Below are positions 1-5,419 of a DNA stretch of 8,147 nucleotides, piece after piece. Source of the DNA: Spirochaetaceae bacterium. GTDB lineage: Bacteria; Spirochaetota; Spirochaetia; SZUA-6; Fen-1364. A program made the translations under genes and the position numbers. The DNA lies in the NCBI GenBank assembly GCA_003141795.1, contig PLNO01000377.1, forward strand, positions 1 through 8,147. Reading direction: 5' to 3'. The first letter of the stretch is position 1. Every line of letters starts with the position of its first letter. The notes under the pieces were generated by a model. That model did no database searches and was not told the DNA's origin. It saw nothing but the letters and a program-made list of their open reading frames with translations.

Positions 1-914
1 ATCCCAAGTCCATCGGCGTGGGCCTGTACCAGCACGACCTCGACCAGAAGAAGCTCGGGGCGAAGCTCGACGAGGTGGTGGGGTCCGTCGTGAACAATGT
101 CGGCGTGAACGTGAACACCGCTTCCCCTTCGCTGCTGCGCTACGTCTCGGGCATCAACGCCACGCTGGCCAAGAAGATCGTGCAGCTCCGCGAGGCGGCG
201 GGGGCCATCCCGTCGCGCGAGGCGCTGCGCACGATCCCCGGCATGGGTCCGAAGACCTTCGAGCTGTGCGCCGGTTTTCTCAAGATCCCCGACAGCGAGG
301 ACCCGCTGGACAACACGTGGGTCCACCCGGAGAGCTACGCTCTTGCGCGGGAGCTCCTCCCCGTTTCCAAGGCGGGCGGCCAACTGACGCGCGAGGCGCG
401 CGCCGCGGTGAAGGAGCGCTACGGGGTGGGCGACACCACGATCGACGACCTCCTCACCGAGCTCGCGCGCCCCGGGCGCGACCCGCGCGACGAGTACCCC
501 GCGCCGATGCTCGACCAGGGCGTTCTCTCTTTCGAGGACCTGCGGGAGGGGATGAGCGTCAAGGGAAAGGTGAAGAACGTCGTCGATTTCGGCGCGTTCG
601 TGGACATCGGGATCAAGGAGACCGCCCTCGTGCACGTCTCCGAGATGGGCGATGCCTTCGTGAAGGACCCGCTGGATGCATTGAAGGTCGGAGACGTGAA
701 GGACTTCAGGGTCATCAGCCTCGACGCCGCACGCCGCCGCATCGGGCTCAGCCTCAAGTCCCCGGGCGCCGCGGGACGGCCGGCGGGCGCCGCTGCAGCC
801 GGTGCATCCAAAGGCGCTCCCGGCGGAGGCCGGCAGAAGCCCGCTCCGCATGACGCGGGCAAGGATGACGTGTACAACCCCTTTGCCGCGTTGCTGAAGA
901 AGGGAAAGGGCTGA
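1..914 (+). CDS. tex: Tex-like transcription accessory protein, C-terminal part (5' end outside window)
   Basis: The reading frame is already open at the left edge (first whole codon at position 3) and begins with PKSIGVGLYQHDLDQKKL, an internal Tex motif, so the GTG at 18 is an internal valine and not a start. About 303 residues are visible. In order they are a helix-hairpin-helix region (nt about 93-290, with NNVGVNVNTASPSLL and IPGMGPKTFELCAGFL), a spacer of about 80 residues, an S1 RNA-binding domain (nt about 543-761, GKVKNVVDFGAFVDIGIKET then LVHVSEM), a Gly/Ala/Pro-rich linker (about nt 765-860) and a short basic end, NPFAALLKKGKG. Tex is a cytoplasmic nucleic-acid-binding protein related to eukaryotic Spt6 and is thought to act with RNA polymerase. 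The YqgF-like nuclease-fold and N-terminal domains would lie off the window. It is followed by 286 bp of non-coding DNA, so it is probably not co-transcribed with the mevalonate genes. Confidence 0.93.
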   Translation, partial: PKSIGVGLYQHDLDQKKLGAKLDEVVGSVVNNVGVNVNTASPSLLRYVSGINATLAKKIVQLREAAGAIPSREALRTIPGMGPKTFELCAGFLKIPDSEDPLDNTWVHPESYALARELLPVSKAGGQLTREARAAVKERYGVGDTTIDDLLTELARPGRDPRDEYPAPMLDQGVLSFEDLREGMSVKGKVKNVVDFGAFVDIGIKETALVHVSEMGDAFVKDPLDALKVGDVKDFRVISLDAARRRIGLSLKSPGAAGRPAGAAAAGASKGAPGGGRQKPAPHDAGKDDVYNPFAALLKKGKG

Positions 915-980
915 TCCGTCATCGGGAGACCCGCCCGGGAAAATCGACACGATGCGGCGCCCGTTGACGTTGAGCGATTC

Positions 981-998
981 GCGGCGGAGAGCCGCCGC
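981..998. repeat. GC-rich inverted repeat (7-bp stem, 4-nt loop)
   Basis: GCGGCGG-agag-CCGCCGC is a perfect hairpin 67 bp downstream of the tex stop. It has no T-run after it on either strand, so it is not a canonical intrinsic terminator. It could mark the 3' end of the tex transcript or slow its decay. In DNA this GC-rich such a stem can also arise by chance. Confidence 0.4.
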
Positions 999-1111
999 AG
1001 GAAGATCGCGCCGGCATTGCCGTCTTCGGTCGTGCATAAGCCGTGTCACTCTCACGAGCTGCTCCGACGCGTGCGCGCTGCCCTGGATGATTCCCTACAC
1101 GAATTGAAATA

Positions 1112-1125
1112 GTGGTCGCCACCAC
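1112..1125. repeat. Dyad GTGGT-cgcc-ACCAC upstream of mvaS promoter
   Basis: This is a perfect 5-bp inverted repeat with a 4-bp centre. An alternative register, GTGG-tcg-CCAC (1112-1122), overlaps it. It lies about 12 bp upstream of the putative -35 element of mvaS and just after an isolated TTGAAA (1104-1109) that has no partner -10. It may be a second protein-binding site, but the arms are short and the element could be accidental. Confidence 0.3.
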
Positions 1126-1136
1126 ACCTCCATTTC

Positions 1137-1169
1137 TGGACTTTCAACACGCACCGTGTTTACTATAAA
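1137..1169 (+). promoter_or_regulatory. Putative sigma70-type promoter of the mvaS-idi-regulator operon
   Basis: This is the most AT-rich part of the intergenic region. A -35-like TGGACT (1137-1142) is followed after 18 bp by TACTAT (1161-1166), which overlaps TATAAA (1164-1169). Both are partial matches to the consensus, so the exact hexamers are uncertain. A transcript starting around 1172-1178 would have a short leader of about 25 nt that includes the mvaS ribosome binding site. A perfect palindrome occupies the -35/-10 spacer, which would suit repression or activation by a bound regulator. Confidence 0.42.
1146..1160. promoter_or_regulatory. Candidate operator: 15-bp palindrome AACACG-cac-CGTGTT
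   Basis: This is a perfect inverted repeat with 6-bp arms and a 3-bp centre. It lies between the putative -35 and -10 elements of the mvaS promoter. XRE/Cro-CI family dimers bind dyads of about this length, and the third gene of the downstream operon encodes an XRE-type regulator, so autoregulation is a reasonable inference. A 6-bp dyad with a fixed spacer is expected by chance about once per 4 kb, so the position and context carry the argument. I saw no second copy in the window. The promoter of the converging mvaA operon, where one might be expected, is off the right edge. Confidence 0.4.
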
Positions 1170-1189
1170 GCGTGGTACATTGTGCTCGC

Positions 1190-1194
1190 GGAGG
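1190..1194 (+). promoter_or_regulatory. Ribosome binding site of mvaS
   Basis: GGAGG lies 6 nt before the ATG at 1201. It decides the start in favour of 1201 over the in-frame GTG at 1156, which lies inside the promoter/palindrome region and has no Shine-Dalgarno sequence. Confidence 0.8.
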
Positions 1195-1200
1195 ACATCA

Positions 1201-2559
1201 ATGAACGATCTCGACACGTCGGTCGGGATAAGCGACATACGCCTTTACATACCGCGCCCCGGCCTCGATCTGGGGCTGCTCGTTGAACGACGCGTCAGAC
1301 AGAACCCCCGCCTTGAGCGGCACCTCGAGCGGGCCTGCAGGGTGACGGGGCAGACGCTCATCAGATTTCCCGAGATGTGGGAGGACACGGCCACTCTGGC
1401 CGCGACGGCGGCTCGGCGTCTCCTCCAGCAGAGCCTCGGGCTGGACCTGCGAACGGTGCGTCATCTCGCCGTCGGCACGGAGTCAGGCGTCGACCACTCG
1501 AAGCCGATCTCGGCTTACGTGCAGGGAATGCTCCAGCGATCGGGGATCGCGCTGCCGGGATCCCTCTCCAGCTTCGGGGTCCAGCACGCGTGCGCGGGAG
1601 GCACCATGGCGCTGCTCTCCGTTGCCGGCATGCTCGTCGCGACCGGCCGCCGCGGGGAGTCGGGCATCGTGGTGAGCTCCGACATCGCCCGCTACGAGAC
1701 GGAGTCCACGGCGGAGATCACACAGGGGGCGGGCGCAGCCGCGCTCTCCGTCGAGCTCGCCCCGCGGCTTCTGAGCATCAACCTTTCCACCGCAGGGTTC
1801 TATTCGGCGGACGTCGATGATTTCTTCCGTCCGCTCGATTCGACGACCGCGCGTGTGAACGGCAGCTATTCCATGCGCTGCTACGTTGAGAGCCTCGAGG
1901 CGGCTTTCAGGGACTACTGCGCGCGGTCGGGCCGCCGACCCGAGGAAGCGCTCCTGGACACCGACTATTTCGTGCTGCATACCCCGTTCCGCAACATGCC
2001 GATGACCGCCATGGAGAAACTCTACGAAAAGGTCCTCGGCTACGACGGGGAGAAGGCGCGCGCCGTGCTCGCCGCCAAGAGCTTCAGCGCCGGCATCGAT
2101 CCGCTGGCACGTATCGGCAACCTCTACACCGCGTCGTTGCCCGCGGCGCTCGCATTCCTCCTGGAGGACCGTTATCGCGCGATCGGCAGCCAGATCGTGG
2201 GGAAGAAGGTCCTTCTCGCATCGTACGGCTCCGGCAGCACGATGGCCGTCGTGGAGGCGCGTGTCGCGGAACAGGCCCCCGAGGTGATTTCCCGTTGGGA
2301 CCTCGCCGAGGTTTTTTCCTCGGCCCGGCAGGCGACTTTCGAAGAATACGAGGCATGGACCTCGGGGCCCGTGCAGCCCGAGCTGCAGGCCCGTTTGATG
2401 GAGAACGCGGTCCTGCCGCCGGACGCATTCGCGCTCACCGGCGTGCGCAAGGACGGGTATCGGGAGTACAAGCTCACCACGTCTCGGGGGCTCGAGGATG
2501 GAGCAGAGGAAAGAGAAGCACCTGTCGATCTGCACGGATCCGTCGCGATTTCAGGTTGA
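1201..2559 (+). CDS. mvaS: Hydroxymethylglutaryl-CoA synthase
   Basis: Condenses acetyl-CoA with acetoacetyl-CoA to HMG-CoA, the first committed step of the mevalonate pathway, in the cytosol. The protein has 452 residues with a thiolase fold. Visible active-site motifs are the general-base Glu in VGTESGVDHSK (E94), the nucleophilic Cys in VQHACAGGTMALL (C131), the DDFFRP segment (206-211), the His in LHTPFRNMP (H260), GNLYTAS (306-312) and SYGSGS (341-346). These are the Glu/Cys/His triad and substrate loops of the family. The wording (GVDHSK, QHACAG, TAEITQGAGA) resembles spirochaetal synthases as I remember them. Translation starts at the ATG after GGAGG. The last 20 or so residues (about 433-452) extend beyond the conserved core and are encoded by DNA that also encodes the start of the next gene. 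First gene of an operon with idi and a B12-type regulator. Confidence 0.95.
   Translation: MNDLDTSVGISDIRLYIPRPGLDLGLLVERRVRQNPRLERHLERACRVTGQTLIRFPEMWEDTATLAATAARRLLQQSLGLDLRTVRHLAVGTESGVDHSKPISAYVQGMLQRSGIALPGSLSSFGVQHACAGGTMALLSVAGMLVATGRRGESGIVVSSDIARYETESTAEITQGAGAAALSVELAPRLLSINLSTAGFYSADVDDFFRPLDSTTARVNGSYSMRCYVESLEAAFRDYCARSGRRPEEALLDTDYFVLHTPFRNMPMTAMEKLYEKVLGYDGEKARAVLAAKSFSAGIDPLARIGNLYTASLPAALAFLLEDRYRAIGSQIVGKKVLLASYGSGSTMAVVEARVAEQAPEVISRWDLAEVFSSARQATFEEYEAWTSGPVQPELQARLMENAVLPPDAFALTGVRKDGYREYKLTTSRGLEDGAEEREAPVDLHGSVAISG
2485..2490 (+). promoter_or_regulatory. G-rich ribosome binding site for idi inside mvaS
   Basis: CGGGGG sits 7 nt before the idi ATG. The closer GAGG (2494-2497) directly abuts the ATG and is too near to act as a Shine-Dalgarno sequence. 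Both lie within mvaS coding sequence, so initiation probably depends on ribosomes already translating mvaS. Confidence 0.4.
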
Positions 2560-3583
2560 AGGGGCGGGTGCGGGATTCGACGGGGTAAGGTTCGTCCACG
2601 TCGCCCTCCCCGAGATGGCGGAGCCCGAGATCGACACCTCCGTGGAGCTCTTCGGACGCCGCGTGCCGCTCCCTTTTTTCATCTCCTGCATGACGGGGGG
2701 ATCGGAAGGCGGATTCAGGGCGAACCATCTCCTGGCAGAGGCGGCACAGGCGCTCGGCATCCCCGTCGGTGTCGGCTCGATCCGCGTGCTCCTGAAAAAC
2801 CCCGACCTCTTCGAGCACTTCCACATCAAGCCGACGGCCCGGGACGTGCCGGTGCTCGCCAACATCGGTGCCGTGCAGGTTCGGGACGAAGAGCGCACGC
2901 GGCTTCTTGACCTTGCCGTGCGCCTCGAAGCGCAGGCGCTCGTCGTTCACCTGAACCCCGGACAGGAGCTTTTCCAGGAGGAGGGGGACAGGGATTTCCG
3001 CGGATTGAAGGACGCCATCGCCCGTCTCTGCGATCAGAGCCCCCTGCCGATCATCGTCAAGGAGACGGGATTCGGCATACTCCCCGATCTCGCCCGCGAG
3101 CTGCTCGATGCCGGGGCGGCGTACGTCGACCTCGCCGGGGCTGGCGGGACGAACTGGATCAGCGTCGAATCCTACAGGCTCCCCGAACAGGAACGGGCCG
3201 TGGCCCGCGAGTTTTCCGACTGGGGCATCCCAACGGCGATCCTCCTGGCCGACATGGGCGGTGACAGGGGCAGGGTGATCGCTTCCGGGGGGATACGCAG
3301 CGGCATGGACGCCGCGAAGGCCCTGGCCATGGGTGCTGCCCTGTGCGGTTTCGCCCTTCCTGTGATCCGCGCCGTGACGGATGCCGGCGTCCCTGCCGTG
3401 ATCGAGATTTTTCACCGCATGGAGAAGACGCTGCGAACGGCGATGCTCCTGACCGGCTCACGGACGATCGCTGATCTGCAGCGTGGCGTGCTGTGGAGGG
3501 AACCGTCTTTCACGGCGCGTGTTGAGAGTTTCCATCGCGCCGCACATGACGGCGCCCGTGTCGGCGGCGGGGGTGAGGACTGA
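2498..3583 (+). CDS. fni: Type 2 isopentenyl-diphosphate delta-isomerase (FMN-dependent)
   Basis: Interconverts isopentenyl and dimethylallyl diphosphate, using reduced FMN and Mg2+, and so supplies the allylic starter for prenyl chains. The 361-residue TIM-barrel protein shows the family motifs in order: RKEKHL at the N-terminus (4-9), SCMTGG (63-68), ANIGA (121-125), HLNPGQELFQEEGDRDF (151-167, with the Gln and metal-binding Glu), VKETGFG (188-194), DLAGAGGTNW (211-220) and the phosphate/flavin loop ASGGIRSGMDAAKALAMGA (262-280). The N-terminal RKxxH motif occurs only a few residues into type 2 isomerases, which fixes the start at 2498 although this lies 62 bp inside mvaS. It is unrelated to the Nudix-type (type 1) isomerase. 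It is coupled to the next gene through a TGATG stop-start overlap. The symbol idi (idi-2) is also used. Confidence 0.95.
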   Translation: MEQRKEKHLSICTDPSRFQVEGAGAGFDGVRFVHVALPEMAEPEIDTSVELFGRRVPLPFFISCMTGGSEGGFRANHLLAEAAQALGIPVGVGSIRVLLKNPDLFEHFHIKPTARDVPVLANIGAVQVRDEERTRLLDLAVRLEAQALVVHLNPGQELFQEEGDRDFRGLKDAIARLCDQSPLPIIVKETGFGILPDLARELLDAGAAYVDLAGAGGTNWISVESYRLPEQERAVAREFSDWGIPTAILLADMGGDRGRVIASGGIRSGMDAAKALAMGAALCGFALPVIRAVTDAGVPAVIEIFHRMEKTLRTAMLLTGSRTIADLQRGVLWREPSFTARVESFHRAAHDGARVGGGGED

Positions 3584-4470
3584 TGCCGGATTTCGCCACC
3601 CGACTGAAGGAGCTGCGCGTGCGCCGAGGCCTCCGACAGAAAGACCTCGCGGTCGCGCTGGGCCTCGCGCAAACCACGATCGCAAACTACGAGCAGAAGC
3701 TGCGGTTCCCCGATGAGCCCATGCTCGTGAAGATCGCCGATTTCTTCGATGTGTCGCTGGACCAGCTCATGGGGCGGACAAAGGACGGGGCGGCCTCGAG
3801 CCCCGGGTCGGGGGAGGCGTCGCTTCACGGACCCGCGCTCGCCTATCTGCAAGCATTGCGCGGCAAGGGGCCGGGCGCAGCGCGCCTGCTGCTACAGGAG
3901 GCCGCTGCCGCGGGGGCGGGGGTGAAGCGGCTGTATCTCCAGGTGATCGCCCCCGCGCTGGTGGAGGTGGGCAGACTATGGGCTGCCGGTGAAATGTCGG
4001 TGGGGGAGGAACACGCCTTCAGTGAGGCGACTCTCCAGCTCATGGCGCAGCTCCCGCTGGACGCGGAGCCCGCACGGAGTCGGAGGGCATCGTGCGTCGT
4101 GCTCGCCGTGAGCGGGGAATCCCACGTGATCGGCGCCCGGATGGTGGCTGACTTTTTTTCCATGGAAGGCTTCACCGTCCGTTTCCCCGGTGGCAATCTC
4201 TCCATCGGTCAGTCGCTGGAGCTCCTGCGCGCCGATCCGGTGACGCTGCTCGCCCTGTCCGTGACGCTCTCCGAGCATATGAACGCGGCGGAGGACCTGA
4301 TCCGCTCGGTCCGCGCGGACAGGCTGTGCGCGCGGGTGCGGATCCTCGCCGGAGGCCAGGCGTTCGGCGGAGCGCCGTACGCTTCCGCAAAGATCGGAGC
4401 CGACGCTTTTGCCGCGGATGCGGAGGACGCCGTGAAAGTCGCGCTTTCCGTGACGGAAACGACGGACTGA
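3583..4470 (+). CDS. XRE-family transcriptional regulator with CarH-like cobalamin-binding sensor domain
   Basis: The 295-residue protein has three parts. Residues 8-63 are an XRE/Cro-CI helix-turn-helix (LKELRVRRGLRQKDLAVALG, then AQTTIANYE as recognition helix and KIADFFDVSLDQLM). After a short Gly/Ser/Ala linker, residues 83-160 form a four-helix B12-binding cap with the W-x9-EH signature of CarH/LitR photoreceptors (W133, E143, H144; V140 also matches the small residue that makes room for the adenosyl group). Residues 168-292 are a Rossmann-type B12 domain with the lower-ligand motif E179-S-H181-x-x-G184, SVTLS (226-230) and AGGQAF (256-261). Known CarH proteins bind adenosylcobalamin, bind DNA as dark oligomers and fall apart in light, but carry a MerR-type head. 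The residue after W133 is Ala, where Thermus CarH has the His that ligates cobalt after illumination. Start is the ATG in TGATG, with GGTGAGG 4 nt upstream. Likely regulator of its own mevalonate operon (inference); ligand and light response are untested. Confidence 0.88.
   Translation: MPDFATRLKELRVRRGLRQKDLAVALGLAQTTIANYEQKLRFPDEPMLVKIADFFDVSLDQLMGRTKDGAASSPGSGEASLHGPALAYLQALRGKGPGAARLLLQEAAAAGAGVKRLYLQVIAPALVEVGRLWAAGEMSVGEEHAFSEATLQLMAQLPLDAEPARSRRASCVVLAVSGESHVIGARMVADFFSMEGFTVRFPGGNLSIGQSLELLRADPVTLLALSVTLSEHMNAAEDLIRSVRADRLCARVRILAGGQAFGGAPYASAKIGADAFAADAEDAVKVALSVTETTD
4445..4459. repeat. Dyad TTTCCG-tga-CGGAAA at the convergent gene ends
   Basis: This is a perfect 6-bp inverted repeat with a 3-bp centre, inside the last codons of the regulator gene and 25 bp from the end of the converging mvaK1. 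It might form a small hairpin in either transcript. There is no T-run, so it is a poor intrinsic terminator. It has the same 6-3-6 geometry as the palindrome at 1146-1160 but a different sequence. Confidence 0.25.
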
Positions 4471-4483
4471 TCGCGCCGATCCT

Positions 4484-5419
4484 TCAGGTCCCGATCGCAC
4501 GGAGAGCCCCGGCAAGGGCCGTTCCCCTCTTTCCGGCCTCCGCCTCGATGCTCCGTGCGATCCTCACCGCCGCCCGTCGGTCGGGGGCGACCATGAAAAA
4601 CGCCCCGCCGCCGCCCGCGCCGCTCAGCTTCCCTCCCAGGGCGCCTGCCGCCCGTCCGGCGTCGAGCAGCCCGTCCTGCGCGGGGACGCAGAGCCCGAGT
4701 GCACGGAGGCGCCGCATGGCCTGCTCGGCGAGCTCACCGATTCTCCGTGCGGCCTGCCCGCCGGGGCCCTGGAGCGCGTCGCACGCCGCGGTCGAAAGCC
4801 CCCCGAGCTCGTCCAGACACCGGGCAGTCTCAACGTCGCCGGCCTTCATTCGCGAGGCAAGACCTGCGATGAGCGCGCCGCACGCGGCGTCGCGGCTGAC
4901 CGCCCCGACCACGAGCCATATCCGTGCCGGGAAGACCCGCTGCCGGGCGGGCAGCCCGGGTGGACGGGGCTCCATCAAGTGCATCCCCCGCGCGAGGGCA
5001 AGTCCGGTGTCGATTCCCGACGGGGTCCCATGGAACAGTCCTTCAGCGCCGTGGGCGAGCCTCCATGCCTGGTCGGGCCCGCCACGGTCCGCGGAGCGGG
5101 AGAGAAGCGCACGTGCCAACGCTCCGCACAACGCCGCGGAGCTTCCGAAGCCCACGCCGCGCGGCACGTTCGAGGCGATGCGTACCACCCCGCGTGCCGG
5201 GCGCCCGGGCATGAGCTCCTCCAGCCTTACAAGGATGCGCTGCACCGTGGGACGATCCGCAGGGGCGATGTTCGACAGGTCCCACTCATCCAGGGCCCCT
5301 CCCGACACGCGCACGCGGGTAGCCTCCGGGAGGCTCACGCCGAGCGCCGGATGGCCGTACACCGCGGCGTGCTCGCCGAAGAGGATGAGCTTGGCCGATG
5401 CGACCCCTAGTCCCCCCAT
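4484..5419 (-). CDS. mvaK1: Mevalonate kinase (GHMP family)
   Basis: Phosphorylates mevalonate at C5 with ATP. The 311-residue protein has the three GHMP-kinase motifs: N-terminal SAKLILFGEHAAVYGHPA (8-25), the phosphate loop PRGVGFGSSAAL (86-97) and the C-terminal GGKLSGAGGGGAFF (262-275). HGTPSGID (130-137) is diagnostic of mevalonate kinase and contains the catalytic Asp (D137). The first motif reads SAK rather than the usual PGK, a mild deviation. The gene is the last of the reductase-decarboxylase-PMK-MK operon. Its ATG lies 13 bp inside the end of mvaK2, and its only Shine-Dalgarno-like element is a run of six G a few bases upstream, so translational coupling to mvaK2 is likely. It converges on the regulator gene with only 13 bp between the stops. 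Confidence 0.92.
   Translation of the reverse strand: MGGLGVASAKLILFGEHAAVYGHPALGVSLPEATRVRVSGGALDEWDLSNIAPADRPTVQRILVRLEELMPGRPARGVVRIASNVPRGVGFGSSAALCGALARALLSRSADRGGPDQAWRLAHGAEGLFHGTPSGIDTGLALARGMHLMEPRPPGLPARQRVFPARIWLVVGAVSRDAACGALIAGLASRMKAGDVETARCLDELGGLSTAACDALQGPGGQAARRIGELAEQAMRRLRALGLCVPAQDGLLDAGRAAGALGGKLSGAGGGGAFFMVAPDRRAAVRIARSIEAEAGKRGTALAGALRAIGT

Noticed and set aside
923..939. Short CGGG/CCCG repeats just after tex as a terminator
   Set aside because: Stems of four base pairs followed by an A-run rather than a T-run on the tex strand; too weak to call.
919..1125. Small 68-codon minus-strand open frame in the intergenic region
   Set aside because: No convincing ribosome binding site or recognisable motif, and it spans the GC hairpin. 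Treated as non-coding.
1125..1131. CACCTCC anti-Shine-Dalgarno sequence that could mask the mvaS ribosome binding site
   Set aside because: It lies upstream of the likely transcription start, so it would not be in the mRNA unless an additional upstream promoter exists. None was recognised.
1156..1200. Upstream in-frame GTG start for mvaS
   Set aside because: It overlaps the promoter-like and palindrome sequences and has no Shine-Dalgarno sequence, whereas GGAGG sits 6 nt before the ATG at 1201.
915..1200. Cobalamin riboswitch in front of mvaS
   Set aside because: I could not find a B12-box-like sequence or the expected set of helices, and the likely leader from the putative promoter is only about 25 nt.
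1483..2535. Minus-strand open frame of 350 codons opposite mvaS
   Set aside because: No recognisable domain. The plus-strand frame holds all HMG-CoA synthase active-site residues.
3583..4470. Reading the regulator as a corrinoid methyltransferase partner protein
   Set aside because: It has a cap plus B12 domain like those proteins, but the N-terminal XRE domain, the W-x9-EH signature and the absence of any methyltransferase gene nearby favour a regulator.
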